29,348 nucleotides of DNA from Citreimonas sp042096055 (GTDB taxonomy: Bacteria > Pseudomonadota > Alphaproteobacteria > Rhodobacterales > Rhodobacteraceae). The stretch lies in contig NZ_JBELMH010000041.1 in NCBI RefSeq assembly GCF_042096055.1, positions 1 through 29,348 on the forward strand. The letters run 5' to 3'. Shown here piece by piece: positions 1 to 7,205 of this stretch (position 1 is the stretch's first letter; each line of letters begins with the position of its first letter). The notes under the pieces are model-generated. The model saw only the letters and a program-made list of their open reading frames with translations, ran no database searches and was not told the origin of the DNA. The position numbers and the translations under genes are program-made.

Positions 1-1518
1 CCGGCCGAGGCGCCGCTGCTCCCGGTCTGGATGATGCCGCAGGGCGCGCATGCGGACCTGCGCGCCAAGGCCTTCCTCGACTTCCAGAACGACGTGAAGG
101 TCTCGGACGTGGAACTGGCCGCGCAAGAAGGCTTCGAGTCGGTCGAGCACACCAAGCGCTACACCACACTGGGCATGGCGACGGACCAGGGAAAGCTGAG
201 CAACATCAACGGGCTGGCGGTTCTGTCTCAGGCGCTGAACGCACCGATCCCGCAGGTCGGCACCACCACCTTCCGGCCGCCCTACACGCCGGTGTCGATG
301 GGCGCCATCGCGGGCGAGGCGCGCGGCGCGCTGTTCCAGCCGATCCGCCGCACGCCGCTGCACGACTGGCACGAGGCCAGCGGCGCCACGTGGGAACCGG
401 TGGGCCAGTGGCGCCGACCCTATTGCTATCCCCGCGCGGGCGAGGACGCGCACGCCGCCGTCGCGCGCGAGATCAATGCGACGCGCGGCAGCCTCGGGTT
501 GCTCGACGCCTCGACGCTGGGCAAGATCGTGGTTAAGGGACCCGATGCGGGCCGCTTCCTCGACATGCTCTACACCAACATGATGAGCACGCTGAAACCG
601 GGCAAATGCCGCTACGGCCTGATGTGCTCGGAAAACGGCTTCCTCATCGACGACGGCGTTGTCGCGCGGCTGGATGACGAAACGTACCTCTGCCACACGA
701 CCACCGGCGGCGCCGACCGCATCCATGCCCACATGGAGGACTGGCTTCAGACCGAGTGGTGGGACTGGAAGGTCTACACCGCCAACCTGACCGAGCAATT
801 CGGCCAGATCGCCGTTGTCGGCCCCAACGCCCGCAAGCTGCTGGAAAAGCTGGGCGGCATGGACGTCTCGGCCGAGGCACTGCCCTTCATGGGTTTCGCC
901 GAGGGCCAGCTTGCCGGCCATCCGGTCCGCGTCTACCGCATCTCGTTCTCCGGTGAGCTCAGCTACGAGATCGCCGTGCCCGCCGGGCAGGCCCGCGCGC
1001 TGTGGGACAGGATCGTCGATGCCGGCGCCGAATGGCACATCACCCCCTACGGCACAGAGGCGCTGCACGTGATGCGCGCCGAGAAGGGCTTCATCATGAT
1101 CGGGGACGAGACCGACGGCACGGTGATCCCGCAGGATCTGGGCCTCGACTGGGCGATCTCGAAGAAGAAGGACGACTACCTGGGCAAGCGCGCGCAGGCC
1201 CGTCCGCACATGACCGATCCGGACCGCTGGAAGCTGGTCGGACTGCAGACCCTCGACGGCTCGGTCCTGCCCGACGGCGCCTATGCCGTGGCCGACGGCA
1301 GCAACGCCAACGGCCAGCGCAACACCGAAGGGCGCGTGACCTCAAGCTACCATTCGCCGACGCTGGGGCGGGGCATCGCCATGGGCCTCGTGTATCGCGG
1401 CCCGGACCGCATAGGCGAGGTGCTGCGCTTCATGCGCGACGACGGCAAGACCGCGGTCGAGGCGCGCATCGTCGATCCGGTGGTCTTCGATCCCGAGGGG
1501 GCAAAGCAGAATGTCTGA
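1..1518 (+). CDS. soxA: Sarcosine oxidase alpha subunit, C-terminal part (5' end outside window)
   Basis: Large FAD/NAD-binding subunit of heterotetrameric sarcosine oxidase, a cytoplasmic enzyme that demethylates sarcosine to glycine and passes the methyl carbon to tetrahydrofolate. The frame is open from base 1, so the 505 residues seen are roughly the last half of a protein of about 1000 residues; no start lies inside the window. The early part contains KAFLDFQNDVKVSDV and KRYTTLGMATDQGK, typical of the end of the dinucleotide-binding region. From about residue 120 onward it matches the GcvT-like aminomethyltransferase fold that binds folate (GLLDASTLGKIVVKGPDA, GEVxxSYEIAVPA-like and RAEKGFIMIGDETDGT blocks). 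The TGA stop overlaps the soxG start by 8 bp, indicating translational coupling; soxB and soxD presumably lie upstream. Identification is confident; the first methionine at position 31 is internal. Confidence 0.95.
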   Translation, partial: PAEAPLLPVWMMPQGAHADLRAKAFLDFQNDVKVSDVELAAQEGFESVEHTKRYTTLGMATDQGKLSNINGLAVLSQALNAPIPQVGTTTFRPPYTPVSMGAIAGEARGALFQPIRRTPLHDWHEASGATWEPVGQWRRPYCYPRAGEDAHAAVAREINATRGSLGLLDASTLGKIVVKGPDAGRFLDMLYTNMMSTLKPGKCRYGLMCSENGFLIDDGVVARLDDETYLCHTTTGGADRIHAHMEDWLQTEWWDWKVYTANLTEQFGQIAVVGPNARKLLEKLGGMDVSAEALPFMGFAEGQLAGHPVRVYRISFSGELSYEIAVPAGQARALWDRIVDAGAEWHITPYGTEALHVMRAEKGFIMIGDETDGTVIPQDLGLDWAISKKKDDYLGKRAQARPHMTDPDRWKLVGLQTLDGSVLPDGAYAVADGSNANGQRNTEGRVTSSYHSPTLGRGIAMGLVYRGPDRIGEVLRFMRDDGKTAVEARIVDPVVFDPEGAKQNV

Positions 1519-2080
1519 GACGGTCCTGCCGCTGGGCGGCGCGAAGGTCGACGGCCTCGTCACAGTCGGGGAGATGGCGCTGGGGATGATCTCGCTGCGC
1601 GGCACGCTGGAGTCCGAGGCGATCGCCACGGCGGTGACCGAGCTTGCCGGCGCCGCCATGCCCCAGCCGTTGAAAGCCAGCGCCCAGGGCGACCGCGCGC
1701 TGCTGTGGATGTCGCCGGACGAGCTGCTGATCGTGCTGCCCCACGCCGAGGCGCCGCAGGCCGCGCACGACCTCGCGGGTCGCCTTTCCGGCGAGCATAC
1801 GCTGGTCGCCGACGTCTCGGATGCGCGCGCGGTCTTCGCGCTGAGCGGCGACGACGCGCGCCTGCGCGAGACGCTGGCCAAGCTTACGCCGGCCGATCTG
1901 TCGCCCGGTGCCTGTCCCTCGGGCACCGTGCGCCGCACGCGTCTGGCGCAGATCCCGGGCGCGATCTGGCTGTCCGAGCCGGGCACCGTGCGCGTGCTGT
2001 GCTTCCGCTCGGTCGCGCGCTACGCCTTCGACCTGCTCGCGACGGCCGCCGCGCCGGACGCCCCGGTCGGCGTTTACTGA
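1511..2080 (+). CDS. soxG: Sarcosine oxidase gamma subunit
   Basis: Small structural subunit of heterotetrameric sarcosine oxidase, 189 residues, the usual family length. It starts at an ATG inside the last codons of soxA (8-bp overlap), the normal arrangement at the end of soxBDAG operons. The segments MISLRGTLES, RALLWMSPDELLIVLP and LSPGACPSGTVRRTRLAQIPGAIWL match the SoxG family, a reduced GcvT-like fold without its own catalytic centre. Position and overlap independently support the call. It is likely the last gene of the operon: a 78-bp gap with a small hairpin follows before an unrelated secreted protein. Confidence 0.92.
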   Translation: MSETVLPLGGAKVDGLVTVGEMALGMISLRGTLESEAIATAVTELAGAAMPQPLKASAQGDRALLWMSPDELLIVLPHAEAPQAAHDLAGRLSGEHTLVADVSDARAVFALSGDDARLRETLAKLTPADLSPGACPSGTVRRTRLAQIPGAIWLSEPGTVRVLCFRSVARYAFDLLATAAAPDAPVGVY

Positions 2081-2084
2081 ACAC

Positions 2085-2122
2085 GCGCAACGGGTTGCGC
2101 CGACGCTCTGCGCTGCTAGGCT
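2085..2122 (+). promoter_or_regulatory. Small hairpin and possible promoter between soxG and the next gene
   Basis: GCGCAA at 2085-2090 pairs with TTGCGC at 2095-2100 around CGGG, without a T-run. TTGCGC itself reads as a possible -35, followed after 16 bp by TAGGCT (2117-2122) as a -10, which fits alphaproteobacterial sigma-70 promoters. The spacing suits transcription of the gene starting at 2159. Prediction by eye only; the hairpin alone would be a weak terminator. Confidence 0.35.
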
Positions 2123-2158
2123 ACGCACGACCAGCGTACCAGTATCGGAGAGTACACG

Positions 2159-2620
2159 ATGAAGACCGTCTTCCACCGCGCGCGCGGCGCGATCCTGCAT
2201 GGCGCTGCGGGCGCGCTTCTGCTCGGCGCCACGGCGCTGACCGGCGTGGTCGCGCAGACCGCCCCGGCCGCCGCGCAAGCTGCGCGTACCCTGTGCAAGA
2301 TCGATCTCAACAGCCGCCAGAAGGGTTGGATCGCGCCCGAGATCCTGTTCCTGCGCGACGGCGCGCGCGTGATGGTCGTGGACGGCATCGTGCTGATGAA
2401 CAACGACGAACAGCCGGTCGAGGCCAGGATCGCCGACGAACGCGCGGACCGCGTCACCTACACGTGGGAGGTCCGGTCGAAGGACATCGGCGGCCGGATC
2501 GTGCGCATGAAGTACCGCGCCACGCGCTTCAAGCAGGACGGCGCCGTCTCGGTCTCGGCGCTGCCGCTGGGCTATGCCAACAGCTTCACCGCACGCGGGC
2601 GCTGCGACGCCATCCAGTGA
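2159..2620 (+). CDS. Small secreted protein of unknown function
   Basis: A 153-residue protein I do not recognise. It begins with a clear Sec signal peptide: a basic start (MKTVFHRARG), a hydrophobic core at about residues 11-32 and an Ala-rich cleavage region ending near residue 40 (APAAAQAA). The mature part is about 110 residues and has exactly two cysteines, C46 near its start and C149 four residues from its end, which could form a disulfide joining the termini in the periplasm. The middle alternates short hydrophobic and charged stretches (RVMVVDGIVLMNNDEQ, RVTYTWEV), suggesting a small beta-sandwich. It stands alone between soxG and sodB on the same strand. The ATG has a modest GGAG at 2147-2150 upstream. 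Confidence 0.75.
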   Translation: MKTVFHRARGAILHGAAGALLLGATALTGVVAQTAPAAAQAARTLCKIDLNSRQKGWIAPEILFLRDGARVMVVDGIVLMNNDEQPVEARIADERADRVTYTWEVRSKDIGGRIVRMKYRATRFKQDGAVSVSALPLGYANSFTARGRCDAIQ

Positions 2621-2660
2621 CCCCCCACGCCGCCCGGCGGGCCAAGTGACGCGGCGACAC

Positions 2661-2690
2661 TTGACCTCACGCGGCGGGCGGCACACGTAA
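2661..2690 (+). promoter_or_regulatory. Possible sodB promoter
   Basis: TTGACC at 2661-2666 is a good -35. A -10 at the expected distance is poor (CACGTA at 2684-2689, or ACGTAA one base later). It lies 36 bp before the sodB start. Weak prediction. Confidence 0.35.
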
Positions 2691-2725
2691 GGGGCAACGC
2701 CAACAACCAACGAGGGGTGACAACC

Positions 2726-3334
2726 ATGGCTTTCGAACTTCCCGATCTTCCCTATGCCCACGATGCGCTTGCCTCCAAGGGCATGTGCCAGGAAACGCTC
2801 GAATATCACCACGACATCCACCACAAGGCCTATGTCGACAACGGCAACAAGGCCATCTCGGGCACCGAGTGGGAGAACAAGAGCGTCGAGGAGATCGTCA
2901 AGGGCACCTACGATCCCAACGCCGTCGCGCAGTCGGGCATCTTCAACAATGCTTCGCAGCACTGGAATCACACCCAGTTCTGGGAGATGATGGGTCCGGG
3001 TGCCACCGGCATGCCCGGCGAACTGGAAAGCCGTCTGAACGACGCCTTCGGCTCGGTCGACGACTTCAAGAAGGAATTCGCCGCGGCCGGTGCCGGCCAG
3101 TTCGGCTCGGGCTGGGCCTGGCTGGTGGTCGACAAGGACGGCAGCCTGAAGGTCACCAAGACCGAGAACGGCGTGAACCCGCTGTGCTTCGGTCAGACCG
3201 CGCTGCTGGGCTGCGACGTGTGGGAGCATTCCTACTACATCGACTTCCGCAACAAGCGTCCCGCCTACCTGCAGAACTTCCTCGACAACCTGGTGAACTG
3301 GGAAAACGTGGCCGAGCGCCTGTCCAAGGCCTGA
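2726..3334 (+). CDS. sodB: Superoxide dismutase, Fe type
   Basis: Converts superoxide to hydrogen peroxide and oxygen in the cytoplasm. The protein is 202 residues, family-typical. The four metal ligands are visible: H28 (EYHHD), H82 (WNHTQFW), D164 and H168 (DVWEHSYY). Gln at position 78 in NNASQHWNH is where Fe enzymes carry the second-shell glutamine (Mn enzymes usually have Gly there), so Fe is favoured, although cambialistic use cannot be excluded. I chose ATG 2726 rather than in-frame GTG 2717 because the purine-rich CGAGGGG (2711-2717) sits at ribosome-binding distance and MAFELPDLPY is the conserved N-terminus. A strong terminator follows, so the gene is probably monocistronic. Confidence 0.95.
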   Translation: MAFELPDLPYAHDALASKGMCQETLEYHHDIHHKAYVDNGNKAISGTEWENKSVEEIVKGTYDPNAVAQSGIFNNASQHWNHTQFWEMMGPGATGMPGELESRLNDAFGSVDDFKKEFAAAGAGQFGSGWAWLVVDKDGSLKVTKTENGVNPLCFGQTALLGCDVWEHSYYIDFRNKRPAYLQNFLDNLVNWENVAERLSKA

Positions 3335-3362
3335 TCGCCACTACGACCCCGATCCAGGACGA

Positions 3363-3388
3363 CGCCCCGGCCCGCAACGGCCGGGGCG
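3363..3388 (+). terminator. Rho-independent-like terminator after sodB
   Basis: A perfect 10-bp GC stem (CGCCCCGGCC at 3363-3372 with GGCCGGGGCG at 3379-3388) closes a 6-base loop, followed by CTCGCGTTTC. The T-run is short, as is common in high-GC alphaproteobacteria. It starts 28 bp after the sodB stop. Confidence 0.75.
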
Positions 3389-3460
3389 CTCGCGTTTCAA
3401 GAACCGCCAAGTGGTGAATCGCCCTGCCGCCCCACTTCGACGCCCCGCCTTGTATCTTCA

Positions 3461-3520
3461 CTTTGGCCCAAATACTCCGGGGGAGCCGGCCCGCAGGGAC
3501 GGCGGGGGCAGAGCCCCGTC
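3461..3520 (+). repeat. Dispersed intergenic repeat, copy 1 (AAATACTCCGGGGG-type)
   Basis: Starts CTTTGGCCCAAATACTCCGG and ends with a GGGGC-AGA-GCCCC hairpin (3504-3516). A clearly related copy in the same orientation lies at 9142-9205. I recall very similar intergenic sequences being common in Rhodobacteraceae genomes. It fills the space between the sodB terminator and rarD and lies outside any coding region. Function unknown to me. Confidence 0.65.
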
Positions 3521-3545
3521 CAAGCCCATTCTCCCGGGGATCCCG

Positions 3546-4460
3546 ATGACTTCTGCCCGCACCGGCGTTCTCGCCATGATCGCCGCCTGCGTCGTCTGGG
3601 GCCTCTCTCCGCTCTACTACAAGATGCTCTCGCACGTGCCGCCGCTCGAGGTGCTGGCACACCGCACCCTGTGGTCGCTGGTCAGCTTCGCGGTGCTGCT
3701 CGGTGTGCAGGGCCGGCTGCGGCTGCTGTCCGGCGCGCTGGGGTCGCCGCGCGCGGCCTTCCTCACCGCCGCGGCGGCGGTGGCGATCTCGTCCAACTGG
3801 TTCCTGTTCATTCTGTCGGTCCAGACCGGCCGCACCACCGAGGCGAGCCTGGGCTACTACATCTTTCCGCTGGTCGCGGTGCTGCTGGGCGTCCTGGCCT
3901 TCGGCGAGCGTCTCGCGCGCCTGCAATGGGCCGCCGTGGCGCTGGCCTGCGCGGCGGTCGTGGTGATGGTCTTGGGCGAGGGCGTGGCGCCGTGGATCTC
4001 GCTGATCATCGCCTTCACATTCGGCATCTACGGCCTTGTGAAGAAAGGCCTTTCCGTCGGCCCCGTCGTGTCGGTCACGGCCGAGGTCGCGGTGCTGGCG
4101 CCGCTGGCGCTCGGATGGCTCGCCTGGACGCACGGCGCGGGCGGAGGTGCCTACGGCGCGGACTGGGGCACCACCGCGCTGCTGATGGTCTCGGGTCCGC
4201 TGACGGCCGCGCCGCTGGTGCTGTTCTCGCGCGCGGCGACCCGCGTGCGCTACGCCACCGTGGGGCTGATCCAGTATCTCAACCCGACGCTGCAGTTCTT
4301 CTGCGCCGTCGTCGTCTTCGCCGAGCCCTTCACGCAAGTACACGCCATCATCTTCGGCCTGATCTGGGCAGCACTGGCGCTCTACTCGGCCTCGGCCTTC
4401 GCGTCCGACAGGGCGCGGCGCAGAAGACCCATCACCTCGGTGGCCGAGCCGCCCGAGTGA
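3546..4460 (+). CDS. rarD: RarD-type EamA-family permease
   Basis: A 304-residue inner-membrane protein of the drug/metabolite transporter superfamily, RarD subgroup, with about ten hydrophobic segments. MIAACVVWGLSPLYYKML near the N-terminus and IQYLNPTLQFFCAVVVFAEPF near the C-terminus are characteristic. RarD was named for chloramphenicol sensitivity, but the physiological substrate is not settled. ATG 3546 was chosen because upstream codons in the same frame run through the intergenic repeat and give an implausible Pro/Arg-rich leader; MTSARTGVLAM starts directly at the first membrane helix. Its last 79 bp overlap the 3' end of the convergent LOG-family gene. Confidence 0.88.
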   Translation: MTSARTGVLAMIAACVVWGLSPLYYKMLSHVPPLEVLAHRTLWSLVSFAVLLGVQGRLRLLSGALGSPRAAFLTAAAAVAISSNWFLFILSVQTGRTTEASLGYYIFPLVAVLLGVLAFGERLARLQWAAVALACAAVVVMVLGEGVAPWISLIIAFTFGIYGLVKKGLSVGPVVSVTAEVAVLAPLALGWLAWTHGAGGGAYGADWGTTALLMVSGPLTAAPLVLFSRAATRVRYATVGLIQYLNPTLQFFCAVVVFAEPFTQVHAIIFGLIWAALALYSASAFASDRARRRRPITSVAEPPE

Positions 4461-4954
4461 ACGAAGTCCAGCAGCGACGCGTCGGCGAAGCCCGCGCCCA
4501 CCACGTGGTCCATCAGCGCGCGCAGCGGCGCCCAGAAGCCGTTGACATCCATCAGAACGATCGGCTTGGCGTGCAGGCCCAACTGGCGCCAGGTCAGCGC
4601 CTCGAAGAACTCGTCGAGCGAGCCCGCGCCGCCCGGCATCACCACGATCGCGTCGGCGTTCATCAGCATGACCTTCTTGCGCTCGTGCATCGTCTCGGTG
4701 ACCACGAACGAGGTCAGGTCCCGCTTGCCCACCTCGAGATCCATCAGGTGCTTGGGGATCACGCCGAACGTGCGCCCGCCGGCCTCCTGCGCCGCGCGCG
4801 CCACGGTGCCCATCAGGCCCACGTCGCCCGCGCCGTAGACCAGTTGCCAGCCCGCGTCGGCGATGGCGCGCCCCAGCGCGGTGGCCTGATCGGCATGCGC
4901 GGGGTCGGTGCCCATGCGCGAGCCGCAGTAGACGCAGATGGATGTGGTGGACAT
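4382..4954 (-). CDS. LOG-family cytokinin riboside 5'-monophosphate phosphoribohydrolase (TIGR00730)
   Basis: A 190-residue cytoplasmic Rossmann-fold protein. The family hydrolyses nucleoside 5'-monophosphates to base and ribose 5-phosphate; in plants and some bacteria it activates cytokinins, while the role in most bacteria is probably nucleotide housekeeping. Visible motifs are the N-terminal ICVYCGS, LVYGAGDVGLMG, and the active-site motif PGGAGSLDE, where the common PGGxGTxxE has Ser for Thr, a conservative change. It is divergent from the LysM protein gene, and its tail (to the TAG at 4382-4384) is antisense to the last 79 bp of rarD. The GGAG in GCGGAGCG just upstream of the ATG can serve as ribosome-binding site. 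Family call is secure; exact substrate is not. Confidence 0.9.
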   Translation of the reverse strand: MSTTSICVYCGSRMGTDPAHADQATALGRAIADAGWQLVYGAGDVGLMGTVARAAQEAGGRTFGVIPKHLMDLEVGKRDLTSFVVTETMHERKKVMLMNADAIVVMPGGAGSLDEFFEALTWRQLGLHAKPIVLMDVNGFWAPLRALMDHVVGAGFADASLLDFVHSGGSATEVMGLLRRALSDAKAEAE

Positions 4955-4985
4955 GGCACGCTCCGCCGTAAAGGAAATCTCGATT

Positions 4986-5014
4986 TTGACCGGTGATAGT
5001 CCGGCTGATATACG
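4986..5014 (+). promoter_or_regulatory. Predicted promoter for the LysM protein gene
   Basis: TTGACC (4986-4991), 17-bp spacer, TATACG (5009-5014): the best sigma-70 match in the window. It leaves an untranslated leader of about 60 nt before ATG 5080, containing a small CCGTC-TGT-GACGG stem. Confidence 0.6.
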
Positions 5015-5021
5015 GGCTCAA
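4993..5021 (-). promoter_or_regulatory. Predicted promoter for the LOG-family gene
   Basis: On the minus strand TTGAGC (5016-5021) is followed after exactly 17 bp by TATCAC (4993-4998), a good sigma-70-like pair 38 bp before the ATG. It overlaps almost completely the oppositely directed promoter of the LysM gene. Confidence 0.5.
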
Positions 5022-5079
5022 CCGCCGTCTGTGACGGTGTTTCGGGGGATGACGGGATGACCAGCGCGGGGATCGGCGC

Positions 5080-7133
5080 ATGAGCAGGGCTGCGCTGTTC
5101 GGCGGGCTGGCGGCCGGCGCCGCGGCGGTGGTCGTGGCCGCCGTCTTGGGCGGCGCGTGGCTGGCGCCGCAGCGGGACGCGCGCGCCGACGATCCCGCGG
5201 ATGCCGAGCCGACAGTTGCGCGCGTCGCCACGCCGCCCGCCGGGGAACGCACGGATGATCCCGCCGCCGAACAGGCGTCCACCGCGGCGCCGGTGCAGCC
5301 GGTTTCCGATGCGCGGCCAGGCGGTTCCGTGACCGCGCCGGCGCCCGAACAGGCCGTCGCGACGCCGGGTGAGGCGGTGGCCGACGCTTCGCACGGCGAC
5401 ACCGCCACCGCGTCGTCTTCCCCGGCGCCCGCCGTCGCAGACAGCGAACCGGCGGCGCCGGCTCCGGTCGCCACCACCTCGGGCGCACCCGTCCTGCCCG
5501 GCGATACGGATCCCGTTGCCCTCGCCCGCGTCGCGGCGCCCGAGGCACCCGGCATCGCCGAGGACGGCGGCGCGGTCCCGCAGACGGGCGTCGCCATGCC
5601 CGCCTTNNNNNNNNNNNNNNNNNNNNNNNNNNNNNNNNNNNNNNNNNNNNNNNNNNNNNNNNNNNNNNNNNNNNNNNNNNNNNNNNNNNNNNNNNNNNNN
5701 NNNNNNGCATCGCCGAGGACGGCGGCGCGGTCCCGCAGACGGGCGTCGCCATGCCCGCCTTTGACCTCGTGCGCGCCGAGACCGACGGCAGTGCGCTGGT
5801 CGCCGGCTCGGCCGAGCCGGGCGCACGGATCGACGTCCTGCTGAACGGGTCCGTCGCCGCCAGCGCCGATGCCGGCCGCGACGGCCGCTTCGCCGTCTTC
5901 CTCGACATGCCCGCGGATGGCGGCGCGCAGGTGTTCGCCCTGCGGCAGACCGCCGGCGACATGGTCATCGACTCGCGGGACGAGGTCATCGTCGCTCCGC
6001 GCATGCCCGTCGCCTCGGAGACGCCGGATGCCGAGGTCGAAACCGATCTCGCCCGCGTGCAGCCCGCCGGCGACGAAAAAGCCGTCGAGACCGAGGGCCC
6101 GACCGTTGGCGAGACGGCTGCGCAGGACGCGACGGCCGTCGCGACCGCCCAGCCCCCCGCCACGCCGGCCAGCCCGGACCTGCCACAAGACCGCGTCTCC
6201 GCGACGCAGGCGGCGGCGACTGCGGCCGACCCGCAGCGTGTCGCGGTCCCGGACGCGACCGGACCGGCCCCGGAGCTTCCCGCCGCCACGGACACCGCCC
6301 TTGTCGCGGCCGCGCCCGAGACGGCTGAGAGGGCATCAACCGTCACCGAGGACACCGCCTCGGGTGACGCGCCCGCCCAGACGCCGGACGACCAGGCTGC
6401 CTCCATGCCGCAGAACCCCGCAGCACCGGCCGTCGAGGACACCGAGACCGCCGGCGCTGCCGCAAGCGCCGAATCTCCCTTCGCCGCCAGCACGCCGCCG
6501 CAGACGCCGGTCCTGCCGGCGCAGACCGCGCAGCCGCAGGCGCCGGATGCGTCCGGGGCGCCCGTCGCACTGGCCGCCGCGCCCGTGCCCGCGCCCGATC
6601 CGGCCGATCCCGCGCGGCCCATGGTGCTGCGCTCGACCCCGCAGGGGGTCGAGGTTATGCCCGACGTGCCGCTCGCCCCCGGACAGGTGGCGCTCGACCA
6701 GATCACCTACGACGACAGCGGTGCGGTTCAGGTCGCAGGGCGCGGCGACGGCGGCGGCTTCGTGCGGCTCTACCTCGACAACGCGCCGGTCGCGACCGCC
6801 CAGATCGCCGCCGACGGGCGCTGGCGCACCACGCTGCCGCAGGTCGACACCGGCACCTACACGCTGCGCGTCGACCGCATCGAACCCGACGGCACCGTCG
6901 CCGCCCGCGCCGAGAGCCCGTTCCGCCGCGTCGATCCCGACCTGCTGAGCCAGGCGCGCGCCGACGGCGCGGCGATCAGCGTCACGGTCCAGCCCGGCAA
7001 CACGCTGTGGGGCATCTCGCGCATCCGCTACGGCGAGGGGATCGACTACGTGCGCATCTTCGACGCCAACCGCGACCAGATCCGCGATCCCGACCTGATC
7101 TATCCCGGCCAGATCTTCGATCTGCCGGAATGA
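5080..7133 (+). CDS. LysM-domain envelope protein with two Ig-like modules; interrupted by a scaffold gap
   Basis: Probable peptidoglycan-binding envelope protein. As given, the frame is broken by 100 Ns at 5607-5706. Deleting the Ns and one of the two identical 55-bp flanks (155 bp) joins both halves in frame into 632 residues. In joined numbering: an uncleaved or signal-like hydrophobic segment at 8-30 (GGLAAGAAAVVVAAVLGGAW); an Ala/Pro/Glu/Thr-rich linker to about 172; a first Ig-like beta module at about 176-240 (DLVRAETDGSALVAGSAEPG); a second low-complexity acidic linker; a related module at about 485-566 (QITYDDSGAVQVAGRG); and a C-terminal LysM at about 580-632 (VQPGNTLWGISRIRYG, IYPGQIFDLPE). 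The long linkers suit a protein spanning the periplasm. GCGGGGA before ATG 5080 is the ribosome-binding site. The ABC exporter follows after 72 bp. Confidence 0.85.
5552..5606 (+). repeat. Left copy of 55-bp exact duplication at the scaffold gap
   Basis: The 55 bases directly before the N run are identical to the 55 bases directly after it (5707-5761). Both copies abut the gap, and the two coding halves join in frame if one is removed. This is what overlapping contig ends look like, not a biological repeat. Confidence 0.9.
5607..5706. other. Assembly gap: 100 Ns, probably artificial
   Basis: Exactly 100 Ns, a conventional placeholder length. Its flanks are the same 55-bp sequence, so the true distance between contigs is most likely minus 55 bp and nothing is missing. 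Confidence 0.95.
5707..5761 (+). repeat. Right copy of 55-bp exact duplication at the scaffold gap
   Basis: Identical to 5552-5606 over its whole length, beginning at the first base after the Ns. The match ends exactly where the left contig ends. See the gap entry. Confidence 0.9.
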
Positions 7134-7205
7134 TCGCCGCCGCGACGGCACGGCCTCTTTCGGACGCCGCCGCCAGACGCTAGGCAGGGGCCGGAAAGGA
7201 TCGCC

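Noticed and set aside
2717..2725. GTG at 2717 as the sodB start
   Set aside because: It lies inside the likely ribosome-binding site and adds three residues before the conserved MAFELP start at 2726.
5552..5761. A biological tandem duplication or target-site duplication flanking an inserted element
   Set aside because: The repeat ends coincide exactly with both edges of a 100-N placeholder, which fits contig overlap; no element sequence is present.
3153..6188. A long minus-strand open frame across rarD, the LOG gene and the LysM gene, passing through the Ns
   Set aside because: It is open partly because of the Ns, is Arg/Ala-rich, and overlaps well-supported genes.
5080..7133. Frameshifted or broken LysM pseudogene
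   Set aside because: The frame break is fully explained by the arbitrary 100-N gap and the 55-bp duplicate flank; the joined frame is intact.
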